The notes beneath the pieces are model-generated. The model did no database searches and was not told where the DNA came from. It was given only the letters and a program-made list of their open reading frames with translations. Positions 35,099 to 42,911 of a stretch of DNA of 64,000 bases are shown here, piece after piece. Location: contig CALRNL020000004.1 of NCBI GenBank assembly GCA_943369525.1, positions 62,001-126,000 on the forward strand. The letters are read 5' to 3'. Both the position numbers and the translations under genes were made by a program. The stretch's first letter is position 1, and each line of letters starts with the position of its first letter. This DNA comes from BAIKAL-G1 sp943369525. GTDB lineage: Bacteria; Cyanobacteriota; Cyanobacteriia; PCC-6307; Cyanobiaceae.

Positions 35099-35617
35099 CT
35101 AGTCGAGGGCCGTCCAGAACTGGGGATCGAGCTCGTAGCCCAATACGGTGGCCATGGCGGTGAGCTGGCCGCGGCAGGCGAGCCCCTGGCTGCGGCCCCA
35201 GGCCTCCAGTAGGAACAGGCGATGGGTGATCCAGAGCTCCAGGCTGGCGGGGGCAAAGCGGATCCCCTCGCTGCGGCTGAAGCTATGGGGCAGCTGCATG
35301 GCCACATGGCGGCAGAGCTGGCCGTTGCTGCGCTCCAGCACCAGGGTCAACCAGGGGTACTGGGCGTCGGCCCGCAGGCTCCAGAGCCGCAGTTCGGCAA
35401 TCTCGGAGAGCTCGCGGGGATCCTCCGGGGCCTGGGGCCAGGCAAAGCTGAGGTTCAGCTGACCACTGCGGGCCAGCAGCTCGGCCGGAGCTAGCTCCAG
35501 CCAGGGCTCCAGGCTGGAAAGATCCAGTTGGCGCACCTGGTCAGCGCTCACCACCACTGGTTCGGGCGTGCTCAAAACCGGGGGCAGGGAGCCTGGGGGC
35601 ACTGGGTCTGGGGACAA
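35099..35617 (-). CDS. CRR6-family NDH-1 assembly factor
   Basis: Plant CRR6 and its cyanobacterial homologue help NdhI mature during NDH-1 assembly. The 172-residue protein has the core LRLWSLRADAQYPWLTLVLE, the AMQLPHSFSRSEGIRFAPAS stretch and the LELWITHRLFLLEAW helix that I associate with CRR6 (DUF1817). The first 25 residues are proline-rich. A subunit of the same complex, ndhD, is in the window at 59.5 kb. Divergent from psaM with a 140-bp shared upstream region. Confidence 0.8.
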   Translation of the reverse strand: MSPDPVPPGSLPPVLSTPEPVVVSADQVRQLDLSSLEPWLELAPAELLARSGQLNLSFAWPQAPEDPRELSEIAELRLWSLRADAQYPWLTLVLERSNGQLCRHVAMQLPHSFSRSEGIRFAPASLELWITHRLFLLEAWGRSQGLACRGQLTAMATVLGYELDPQFWTALD

Positions 35618-35757
35618 GGTGAGCAGGCCAAGGGCGTGGGGCCAGCGTTGCCTGGCGGGTTCCTAGGGGTCAAGAGCTGTGACAGCCAGGGCCGAAGCGG
35701 TGGCCGGATTGGTCCCGGAGGCAAACAATAGATGCGAAGACTTTGCCGAATGCCCCC

Positions 35758-35862
35758 ATGGCCCACACCCTCACCCTGGCCGAAGTGGCGATTGCCTTGG
35801 TGGTGGCCGCCCATGCCGGCGTTCTGGCCGTGCGCCTGGCGGTGACCCTGCAAGAGTCCTGA
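35758..35862 (+). CDS. psaM: Photosystem I reaction centre subunit XII
   Basis: PsaM is a single-helix PSI subunit near the trimer interface. This 34-residue ORF is one transmembrane helix: TLAEVAIALVVAAHAGVLAV then RLAVTLQES. The length, the ALVVA..........LAxRL pattern and the N-out short polar start fit PsaM of picocyanobacteria. It has its own hairpin terminator at 35882 and lies upstream of por. Other small PSI/PSII subunits (for example PsbM or Psb30) fit less well. Confidence 0.75.
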   Translation: MAHTLTLAEVAIALVVAAHAGVLAVRLAVTLQES

Positions 35863-35881
35863 ACCCCTTGGCAGGGTCCAA

Positions 35882-35904
35882 GTGTCCTGCTAGAAGCAGG
35901 ACAC
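35882..35904 (+). terminator. Hairpin after psaM
   Basis: GTGTCCTGC (35882-35890) and GCAGGACAC (35896-35904) pair perfectly around the loop TAGAA. It lies 19 bp after the psaM stop. The following bases are only mildly T-rich. Confidence 0.65.
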
Positions 35905-35920
35905 CTAATCCGTTTGAGTC

Positions 35921-36547
35921 TTGAGCAATCCCCGGCCCGCCCGACCACCCCAGGGAAGTTCCCTTCCCCGCCGTCGTTCTCAGGCCGGTTCGAAGGACTC
36001 CAGCTCCAGGCGGCCCCGGCCTGGGAGTCCTAGCGGCAGCCTGAAGGACGGGGAAGCCCACCTTGATAGTCCCAAGCCAGCCCGTTCGTTCCGAGCCCTG
36101 TTTGCGTTGCCAAGTTTTGGCGGCAGCCAACCTCCCCTGGTGCCATCCGGCTCTGGCCAGGCTGGGTCCAGCGATGGAGCCTTCCCCTTGGTCCATCCCT
36201 CTAGCGACCAGCAGGAAAAGATTTGTAGTGCCATCGGCTTGTCCATCAAGGTGGGTCTGTCCCTAGTGGCGGCCGTCAGTTTGGTCCGTCTGGCTGGGGC
36301 TTACCAGGAAAGGCTCGATCGCAACGGCGAAATTACGGCTATTTTGGCAATTGAGCAGGCCAAGCTCAACAAGGCCGAAGATCGTTTTGATCGCCTCTTT
36401 GCCACCGGCGGTGAACAGCGCTTGATCCGGGAGCAGGATCAATGGATTGCCCCCGATCGGCTCAGGATTGTCTGGGAACACTCCCCTGGGTTGCCAACTG
36501 TTGAGCCCCCTGCAGTCAAAGCCATCAAAGCCCTAGTCCATCCCTAG
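35921..36547 (+). CDS. Bitopic membrane protein of unknown function upstream of por
   Basis: The 208 residues comprise a basic, serine/proline-rich cytoplasmic region of about 100 residues, one membrane helix (IGLSIKVGLSLVAAVSLVRL at about 106-125) and a conserved-looking helical periplasmic part (ERLDRNGEITAILAIEQAKL, EDRFDRLFATGGEQRLIREQ, WIAPDRLRIVWE) that resembles a short coiled coil of FtsB/DivIC shape. No name can be given. It starts at TTG 35921, the only start before the disordered region, and ends 27 bp before por. Confidence 0.65.
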   Translation: MSNPRPARPPQGSSLPRRRSQAGSKDSSSRRPRPGSPSGSLKDGEAHLDSPKPARSFRALFALPSFGGSQPPLVPSGSGQAGSSDGAFPLVHPSSDQQEKICSAIGLSIKVGLSLVAAVSLVRLAGAYQERLDRNGEITAILAIEQAKLNKAEDRFDRLFATGGEQRLIREQDQWIAPDRLRIVWEHSPGLPTVEPPAVKAIKALVHP

Positions 36548-36574
36548 GTTGGTTGCCGTTCAGCTCCAGGCTCC

Positions 36575-37603
36575 ATGGTGTCCGCCCAGCAATCGTCTGC
36601 TAGTGAATCATCCGCCATGCCTTTGGTGGATTCAACCAGCGGCACCCCCGGCACCGTCCTGATTACGGGTACCACCTCGGGCGTCGGCCTCAACGCCTTG
36701 AAATCCCTCATTGATCGCGGCTGGACCGTAGTGACCGCGAATCGGGATCCGGTGCAGGCCGCGGCTGCCGCCACCTCCCTCGGCATTGATGCTGGCCGGG
36801 TGCACCACCTGCGCATGGACCTGGGCGATCTAGAGAGCGTGCGTGTGGGCGTGGAAACCCTGGTGGCTTCCCTGGGCCTGCCCCTCGATGCGCTGGTCAT
36901 CAATGCAGCTGTCTATAAACCCCGGTTGAAGCAACCCGAGTGGTCGCCCCAGGGCTACGAAATCTCCATGGCCACCAACCATCTGGGCCATTTCCTCTTG
37001 ATCCAGATGCTGCTGGAGGATCTCAAGCGCTCGACCCACCCCTCGCCGCGGGTGGTGATCATGGGTACGGTTACCGCCAATTCCAAGGAGTTGGGGGGCA
37101 AGATTCCCATCCCGGCTCCGGCAGACCTGGGGGATCTCGCTGGCTTCAAGGCCGGTTTTAAGGCGCCAATCGCCATGGCCAGTGGCAAGGCTTTTAAGCC
37201 CGGTAAGGCCTACAAGGACAGCAAGCTCTGCAACATGATCACCACCCAGGAGCTGCACAGACGCTTGCATGGGTCCACCGGCATCGTGTTCAGCTCGCTC
37301 TATCCCGGCTGCGTGGCTGATTCCCCTTTGTTTCGCAATACGCCCAGGGCCTTTCAGACAATTTTCCCCTGGTTCCAAAAGAACATCACCGGTGGTTACG
37401 TGAGCCAGGCCCTGGCCGGTGAGCGCCTGGCCCAGGTGGTGGCCGACCCGGCCTTTGCCGTTTCGGGGGTCCATTGGAGTTGGGGCAACCGCCAGAAAAA
37501 GGGCGGCAAGCAGTTTGGTCAGGAGCTTTCCGATCAGGCCAGCAACCCGGCAACTGCAGAAGCAATGTGGACCACCTCGATGCAATTGGTGGGCCTCGCC
37601 TGA
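36575..37603 (+). CDS. por: Light-dependent protochlorophyllide oxidoreductase
   Basis: POR reduces protochlorophyllide to chlorophyllide with NADPH and light. The 342-residue SDR-type enzyme has the TGTTSGVGLNALKSL nucleotide loop (residues 30-44), NAAVYKPRLKQPEWSPQGYE, the ATNHLGHFLL helix, the catalytic Tyr/Lys in KAYKDSKLCNM, and the POR-specific segment GCVADSPLFRNTPRAFQTIF. Cysteines and length are normal. The first 25 residues are serine-rich; ATG 36575 is the first start. A short GC hairpin (37604-37619) follows the stop. Confidence 0.97.
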   Translation: MVSAQQSSASESSAMPLVDSTSGTPGTVLITGTTSGVGLNALKSLIDRGWTVVTANRDPVQAAAAATSLGIDAGRVHHLRMDLGDLESVRVGVETLVASLGLPLDALVINAAVYKPRLKQPEWSPQGYEISMATNHLGHFLLIQMLLEDLKRSTHPSPRVVIMGTVTANSKELGGKIPIPAPADLGDLAGFKAGFKAPIAMASGKAFKPGKAYKDSKLCNMITTQELHRRLHGSTGIVFSSLYPGCVADSPLFRNTPRAFQTIFPWFQKNITGGYVSQALAGERLAQVVADPAFAVSGVHWSWGNRQKKGGKQFGQELSDQASNPATAEAMWTTSMQLVGLA

Positions 37604-37680
37604 GGCCTGGCCCCAGGCCCTGAAGGCGATTGCGCGAACCCCTGGGTTTAGCGCTGTGTCCACGGGGGCCTTTGGCTTCG

Positions 37681-38305
37681 ATGCCGCCGATGGGCCTCAG
37701 CTTGCGGCTGGCCGCTGCCCTGTCCTTGCCCGCGGCGTTCATCCCCCCCATGGCCCGGGTTCGGCTCTGGGGAGCCCCTGTCCCCTTGGCATGGGGGTGT
37801 CGGATCAACGCTTCATTGCGGCCATGGTTCCCCACCATCAGGGGGCCATCGCCATGGCCGAGTTGGCCCTGGGCCAGGCCCGTCGTGCCGAGATCCGGGC
37901 CCTGGCGCAGCGCATCATCTCCAGCCAAAGCCAGGACATTGTGCAAATGCGTCGCTGGTATCAACAGTGGTACGGCACCCCGGTGCCGGTCCTTGGGGTC
38001 CATGGCCCTGGCGGGATGGCCATGGCGGGCACGGCATGGGCATGGGTATGGCTGGTCTACCTAAGCCAGGTCTACCTAAGCCAGGTTCGGACTTGGTTGC
38101 CTTAGGCCAGGCAAAGGATTTCGATCGGGCCTTCCTCTCCGAGATGGTGCTCCACCACCGCATGGGCGTGATGATGGCCGCCATGGCCCAGATCCATGCC
38201 AGCCATAGGCAACTGCTCGACTTGCAGCAGGCGATGGTGCGGGCCCAGGGCAGGGAAATCAATGGGATGGAGGCCGGGGCCCGCCAATGGGGTGGCACCC
38301 CATGA
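37681..38305 (+). pseudogene. DUF305 metal-associated periplasmic protein, interrupted by two frameshifts
   Basis: Three consecutive reading frames together spell one DUF305 protein. Frame one (ATG 37681 or 37690) gives a signal peptide, GLSLRLAAALSLPAAF. The frame then shifts near a run of seven Cs (37743-37749) and continues as GVSDQRFIAAMVPHHQGAIA plus RRWYQQWYGTP. A second shift near 38020-38035 leads to GHGMGMGMAGLPKPGLPKPG and DFDRAFLSEMVLHHRMGVMM, the second half of the domain. Adding one base at each point restores a full protein with both D/F..M..HH motifs. The gene may be a real pseudogene, a sequencing artefact, or phase-variable at the C-run. Neighbouring por is intact. Confidence 0.75.
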
Positions 38306-38552
38306 CGGCCCCCGGCTGGCTTGCCCTCGGCTTGCGTTGATCGGTTATCAGGCTGAAATTGGACGCGATTTTGGCCGCCCCCCCCCAGTTCCTCCCCCTG
38401 CGGCCATGACCAGGGCCTGGGAAAGGGTTGGGTGGAATTGGCAATGGGCAGGACGACTCTCAAATCATCCCAGGTAGCTTTTGCCGGGGGATGCGGCTAG
38501 GAGTTGAATCGATTAGGATTGGCTGTTAAGACCCCTAGTGCATTCATTATTC

Positions 38553-39830
38553 ATGGAGCAGGAAACCTATAATTATATGATTGTGTTTGGTGGCTTGTTG
38601 CTGCTTTCGCTGATGCTTGAGGGCATTGCTGAGAAGCTGAAGCTGCCTGGGATGTTGCTAGTTTTGATTCTGGGCCTATTGTTTCCCGATTTGTTAGGTG
38701 AAAATCAAGCCCTGATCAGCCTTGAGCAGGCCCAGGGAATTTCTAGTCTTGGGCTTGTCGTGATTCTCTTTTACGGCGGGATGACCAGCCGGTGGGAGGT
38801 GATGCGGAAGGTGATCTGGTCTGGGTTGCGCATGGCTACCCTCGGATGTGTGATCACGGCTGGCACGGTCACAGCCCTGATCTATGGGCTATCCCAACTC
38901 AACCTAAGTGGTCACGCCCATCCTGCCTTGGTCGCCTCTTCGGGCCATCAAATTATCGCAAGTTTTTCCCTGGCGCTCTTTATTGGGGCGATGCTTTGCA
39001 GTACGGATGCTACAGCGGTTTTGGCTTTGTTGCGTCCCATCGCCGATAAGATTCCCGGGCGACTTCTTAACTTGATTGAGTGCGAATCGGGTTTTAATGA
39101 TCCGGTTGCAGTGATTCTTGCCGGTCTAGCCCTGGCCCTAGCCAAGGGACAGTTAGAAGACCCGCTGATGTTGTTGCGTGATGTTGGCCTAGAATTTTCG
39201 GTCGGCGCCGTTGTTGGTTGGGCAGGGGCCTTGCTAGGGGTTGTGATTCTTTCCCGCGAGGATTACTCCACTCAGGGATCCGGCGGGGAAGCTGTCAGTA
39301 TTGCCCTCTTGATGCTAACGACGGCAACGGCTTTCCATCTTGGTGGTAGTCCCCTTCTGTCTGCCTATGTGATGGGCTGTATCTTGGGTAATTCCAGTAA
39401 GGTTAATGTTGAGGCGATTGCATCTGACTTTTCTGTGCTGAACCGAGCCAGCGAGTTTGTCGTGTTGATCTGCCTTGGATTGGTGGTTTTCCCGGCCAGT
39501 GTGTGGGCGGTCAAGGGCTATGCCTTGATGGTGTTCTTTATTACAATTGTTGGCCGACTGGCGATGGCCTTTGTTACCTTGCATCGATCTGCGTTTAATA
39601 CCCCGGAGAAGCTTTTCTCCACCTTTGCGGGCCTGCGCGGTGCCGTGCCGATTGCGATTGCCCTGCAGGCGGCCGCCAGTCCAGTCGCCTGGGGCCCCTT
39701 GATGCCGGCCTTCGCCTTGGCGGTTGTGATGTATGGACTCGTGTTTCAGGGATACTTCTTGCCGGCGGCGGCAGACCTGTTGGCTAGAAGCCAACCCCAA
39801 GACGATCCAGGGTTGGTGGTTGAGGGCTAA
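38553..39830 (+). CDS. CPA1-type cation:proton antiporter (NhaP family)
   Basis: About 425 residues with some 12 membrane helices. Family motifs are visible: ALFIGAMLCSTDATAV with the conserved TDA, LIECESGFNDPVAVIL with the ND ion-binding pair, and FAGLRGAVPIAIAL near the end. Such transporters exchange sodium or potassium for protons at the plasma or thylakoid membrane. ATG 38553 is preferred; GTG 38538 adds five residues. Codons ending in A/T (att, gtt, ttg) are markedly more frequent than in neighbouring genes, which suggests later acquisition or a different selection regime. Confidence 0.92.
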   Translation: MEQETYNYMIVFGGLLLLSLMLEGIAEKLKLPGMLLVLILGLLFPDLLGENQALISLEQAQGISSLGLVVILFYGGMTSRWEVMRKVIWSGLRMATLGCVITAGTVTALIYGLSQLNLSGHAHPALVASSGHQIIASFSLALFIGAMLCSTDATAVLALLRPIADKIPGRLLNLIECESGFNDPVAVILAGLALALAKGQLEDPLMLLRDVGLEFSVGAVVGWAGALLGVVILSREDYSTQGSGGEAVSIALLMLTTATAFHLGGSPLLSAYVMGCILGNSSKVNVEAIASDFSVLNRASEFVVLICLGLVVFPASVWAVKGYALMVFFITIVGRLAMAFVTLHRSAFNTPEKLFSTFAGLRGAVPIAIALQAAASPVAWGPLMPAFALAVVMYGLVFQGYFLPAAADLLARSQPQDDPGLVVEG

Positions 39831-39843
39831 ATCCTCCCTGATT

Positions 39844-39858
39844 CACCCAGATTGGGTG
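39844..39858 (+). terminator. Short hairpin after the antiporter gene
   Basis: CACCCA and TGGGTG pair around GAT, 13 bp after the stop. A six-bp stem without T-tract is weak evidence. The rest of the 190-bp gap up to 40020 (AT-richer than average) shows no ORF or RNA gene that I can recognise. Confidence 0.3.
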
Positions 39859-40020
39859 GTCGGATCCCAGATGAACAGGCCAACTACTTCAGGCTTGCAG
39901 GCTGAATTTCCGTGCAGCAGGCTAGTTAGATCGTAGACAATTGCTATAGGGGTCGTAGTTGTTTCACGAACCTATTGAGGCATGGATCGTTGTCCGAACT
40001 GGGCCCATGCTTGGGCGGCT

Positions 40021-40560
40021 TTAGGGCTGCCGGCGTCGGTCCGTGGGCCTGGGTTTAAGTCGGTCCGTGGGATCGGGGCGGGGCAGGGGTTTCGGGCCAG
40101 GGGCTGGGTCTTCCAGGGGGTCTAGGTGGAGCAGATCCTGGAAGTCGGCGTAGAGCTGCCGTTCCCCATCGCTGGTCGGCTGCTGGGCCTTGCCCCTGGC
40201 CAGGCCCCGTTTGGATTGGACCTGGTTGGCCTGGGGCCGGCCCCGGCCCTTGCCAGGCTCTGGCCCGAGGACCTGGCGGGCTTGGGGCTGGCCCGTTGGG
40301 CTGGCGACAGCCGGCTTGGTCAGGGCCTGTTGTTCTGCCTGGCGCAGGCGCTCCAGCAGATGGGGCGGCACGCTGCCATCGGCACTGACCGTGATTAGCT
40401 CCCGGAACAGGGCATCGGGATCGGTTTCGGTTTCAACCCGGTGGCGCTGTTCGCTGGCCCGTTTCGGCCCTTGGTTTGGCGCGGCCGCCGCAGGCAGGGG
40501 TTTGGGCAGGGTGCGGCCCAATTCCTTGAGGCGCTCCAGGCTGCGGGGATCAAAGGCCAT
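40021..40560 (-). CDS. Conserved-looking hypothetical protein, proline/arginine-rich
   Basis: From ATG 40560 the protein has 179 residues. The N-terminus MAFDPRSLERLKELGRTLPK and the central ETDPDALFRELITVSADGSV...LERLRQAEQQAL look structured (helical); the rest is low complexity, with many P, R, Q and K. No family is recognised. The start codon lies one base after the stop of the pentapeptide-repeat gene on the same strand, so the two are almost certainly co-translated. Confidence 0.6.
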   Translation of the reverse strand: MAFDPRSLERLKELGRTLPKPLPAAAAPNQGPKRASEQRHRVETETDPDALFRELITVSADGSVPPHLLERLRQAEQQALTKPAVASPTGQPQARQVLGPEPGKGRGRPQANQVQSKRGLARGKAQQPTSDGERQLYADFQDLLHLDPLEDPAPGPKPLPRPDPTDRLKPRPTDRRRQP

Positions 40561-40561
40561 C

Positions 40562-41086
40562 TCAGCTGCAGCCCAGGCTGGTGCGGGTGGCCACACCGGT
40601 CACCGGATTGGTGCCACTGGCGATGGCGCAAAGGGCCTTGAGGGCATCGGCCCTCAGGGGCACGTTGCTGAAATCGGCGCCTTCGATGCTCACATCCCGG
40701 AATTTGGTGTTGAAGGCAAAGGCATCAACAAGCACCGCATTGGTGAGGTTGGTGCCCTCCAGAACGGCGGAATCCAGGGTGGCGTCTTGCAGGTTGGCGC
40801 CTGCCATGTCGGCATCCTGCAACTTGGCTCCAAACAGGCTGGCGCCGCGCAGGTCAGCGCCATGGAAGTTTGCTTCACGCAGGTTGGTGAGGTTGAAGGT
40901 GACCCCACGCAGGTCGGCTCCAGCGAAATCGGCGCCGATCAGGGACTGCTTGGCATAGTCCATGGCGGCCAGGGCCGGTGCTCCGGCCAGGAGCAACAGT
41001 GTTAAGGCCCCCACCAACGCCAGAACCGGGCTCCAGCGGTGGCGACTCCAGGGCGGGCTCAGGCGCTGCGGCAGTTGGCGAACCAT
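40562..41086 (-). CDS. Secreted/lumenal pentapeptide-repeat protein
   Basis: A 174-residue protein with an N-terminal signal or anchor (VLALVGALTLLLLAGAPALA, preceded by several arginines) and about 15 pentapeptide repeats of the A(D/N)LxG type: IGADFAGADLRGVTFNLTNL, REANFHGADLRGASLFGAKL, DADMAGANLQDATLDSAVLE. These form a right-handed quadrilateral beta-helix. Cyanobacteria and plants place similar proteins in the thylakoid lumen; the biochemical role is not known. A cysteine pair lies in the C-terminal cap (CAIASG...LGCS). Confidence 0.88.
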   Translation of the reverse strand: MVRQLPQRLSPPWSRHRWSPVLALVGALTLLLLAGAPALAAMDYAKQSLIGADFAGADLRGVTFNLTNLREANFHGADLRGASLFGAKLQDADMAGANLQDATLDSAVLEGTNLTNAVLVDAFAFNTKFRDVSIEGADFSNVPLRADALKALCAIASGTNPVTGVATRTSLGCS

Positions 41087-41195
41087 GGCGGCCCCAGGAC
41101 TGAACCAAGCCTAGGCATTAGCGCCAGCACCCCTGCCGCTCAGGCGGCTTGAGGGGGCTAATGGGGGAATCCTGGGCCCATGGGGGGGATGGCAG

Positions 41196-41558
41196 ATGGC
41201 ACGGACAAGCCAGCAGCGCCAGGGCGGCTGGGCCGAACAGCGGGCCCTGCGGCTGCTGCTCTCGCGGGGGTGGAGCCTGGTGGCGCGCAACTGGACCTGC
41301 CGTTGGGGCGAGCTGGATTTGCTCGTGACCAAGGGCAACCGCCTATTACTTGTGGAGGTGAAGGGACGTGCCCGGGCCGGGCCGGACCGTTGGGGCGCAG
41401 CGGCCCTCGATGGGCGCAAACGGCGGCGGGTCAGTCGCGCCTGGCGCTGCTGGCTGGCCGACCATCCCGATTGGGAGCCCTACCGGCTCGAACTGGTCTG
41501 CGCCCTGGTGCCCCTGCCGCCGCTTAGGGGGCCGGTGCGCTGGGTGCGTTGGGACTAG
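41196..41558 (+). CDS. yraN: YraN family (UPF0102) nuclease-fold protein
   Basis: The 120-residue protein follows the UPF0102 pattern: GGWAEQRALRLLLSRGWSLV, ARNWTCRWGELDLL and LLLVEVKGRARAGPDRWGAA, which includes the restriction-endonuclease-like E-x-D...ExK core (GELDLL, EVKGR). Family members are proposed nucleases of the Holliday-junction resolvase fold, with no settled role. The end overlaps the convergent neighbour by 35 bp. Confidence 0.9.
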   Translation: MARTSQQRQGGWAEQRALRLLLSRGWSLVARNWTCRWGELDLLVTKGNRLLLVEVKGRARAGPDRWGAAALDGRKRRRVSRAWRCWLADHPDWEPYRLELVCALVPLPPLRGPVRWVRWD

Positions 41559-41988
41559 ACCCGTTGGAGCCAGCCGATGGCGCGATGGCGGGGGTGGGCG
41601 CCGGGGTGGCTGGGGGCGAGCTGTAGGTCACCGTGCAGATGTAACGGGTGCTGCCCCCCCGCAGGTCCACCTCCAGGCAGCTGTTGCCGGTGACGGTGGC
41701 TCCCCTGGGGATCTGGCTGGTGGCCCGTTGTATCGCATTGGCCCGGTCCCAGATCGATTCGGCCGTCACCGAGCCAGCCCGAGCTGAAGCCTGGCTGGCC
41801 AGCACCAGGCCTGCCGCCAGCAGCAGCCCTCGCCTCCCGGCAGCCCCCAGGCCCCCCAGGCGGCTCTGGTGCCTGGGGGCCAGCCATCCCCCAAGAGCGA
41901 AGTGGCCCTGGTTCCATGGCAGTTGCTGCATTTGAGCTTGACTTTGGGATTGGTTTTTAGGGCTGGGCTGGCGGTGATTGCTGGCCAT
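41524..41988 (-). CDS. Exported hypothetical protein
   Basis: From ATG 41988, about 154 residues: a long polar N-terminus, a hydrophobic leader (RRGLLLAAGLVLASQASARA), a small domain SIWDRANAIQRATSQIPRGA...CLEVDLRGGSTRYICTVTYS with two cysteines that could form a disulfide, and an alanine/proline/serine-rich tail. The family is not recognised, though the combination suggests a periplasmic or lumenal protein. Its 3' end overlaps yraN on the opposite strand. Confidence 0.6.
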   Translation of the reverse strand: MASNHRQPSPKNQSQSQAQMQQLPWNQGHFALGGWLAPRHQSRLGGLGAAGRRGLLLAAGLVLASQASARAGSVTAESIWDRANAIQRATSQIPRGATVTGNSCLEVDLRGGSTRYICTVTYSSPPATPAPTPAIAPSAGSNGSSPNAPSAPAP

Positions 41989-42074
41989 GGCGCTCGGAAT
42001 CAATGCTCCTGTCTATGGCCGGACCCCAGCCGGGGCAATCTGGGAGCTCAATCGATTCCCCAGCCACCCCTGCC

Positions 42075-42908
42075 ATGACCTTCGCGGCCCACCACGCCCG
42101 CAAGCGCTTTGGCCAGCACTGGCTGATCGATGCCAGTGTGCTGGATCGGATCGTGGCCGCCGCCGAGCTCAACGGCGCAGACCGGGTCCTGGAGGTGGGG
42201 CCGGGCCGCGGTGCCCTGACCGAACGACTGTTGGCCTCGGCGGCCGCCTCTGTGGCGGCCGTGGAGTTGGATCGGGACCTGGTGGCGGGCCTGCAGGAAC
42301 GTTTCGGCGCCGATCCCCGTTTCAGCCTGCTCCAGGGCGATGTGCTCGAGGTGCCCCTCCCCGCCGCCTGCAAGGTGGTCGCCAACATTCCTTACAACAT
42401 CACAGGCCCCCTGCTGGAGCGCCTGGTGGGGCGCCTGGACCGGCCGGTGCAGCCGGCCTATGGACGGTTGGTGTTGCTGGTCCAGCAGGAGGTGGGCGAG
42501 CGCATCCGCGCCAAACCAGGCAGCAGTGCCTTCTCGGCCCTGAGCGTGCGCATGCAGCTGCTGGCCCGATGCACCACGGTTTGCCCCGTGCCGCCCCGCT
42601 GCTTCCAGCCGCCGCCGAAGGTGCAATCCGAGGTGGTGCGCCTCGATCCCCTGCCCCCCGAGCAGCGACTGGCCCCGGAGCTGGCCCGCCGGGTGGAGCA
42701 GTTGCTGCGCCGCTGTTTTGCCTCCCGCCGCAAGATGGTGCGCAATACCCTCTCCGGCCTGGTGCCGGAGTCGGAGCTGCAGGCCCTGGCCGCCGCCGCC
42801 GGGGTGGAGCTGCAGCAGCGGCCCCAGGAGATTGCCCCGGCCCAGTGGGTGGAGCTGGCGGCCGGCTTGAATCAGCGCCTGGGAACCGACCTCCCTTCCC
42901 CTGCCTGA
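42075..42908 (+). CDS. rsmA: 16S rRNA dimethyladenosine transferase
   Basis: RsmA (KsgA) dimethylates two adjacent adenosines near the 3' end of 16S rRNA. The 277-residue protein starts at ATG 42075 with HHARKRFGQHWLID, has the SAM motif VLEVGPGRGALTERLL, the acidic motif AAVELDRDLVAGL, and the catalytic NIPYNITGPLLE. Upstream in-frame starts exist (42003) but give a non-conserved prefix. It is followed by ispE after three bases, an arrangement common in bacteria. Confidence 0.97.
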   Translation: MTFAAHHARKRFGQHWLIDASVLDRIVAAAELNGADRVLEVGPGRGALTERLLASAAASVAAVELDRDLVAGLQERFGADPRFSLLQGDVLEVPLPAACKVVANIPYNITGPLLERLVGRLDRPVQPAYGRLVLLVQQEVGERIRAKPGSSAFSALSVRMQLLARCTTVCPVPPRCFQPPPKVQSEVVRLDPLPPEQRLAPELARRVEQLLRRCFASRRKMVRNTLSGLVPESELQALAAAAGVELQQRPQEIAPAQWVELAAGLNQRLGTDLPSPA

Positions 42909-42911
42909 GCC

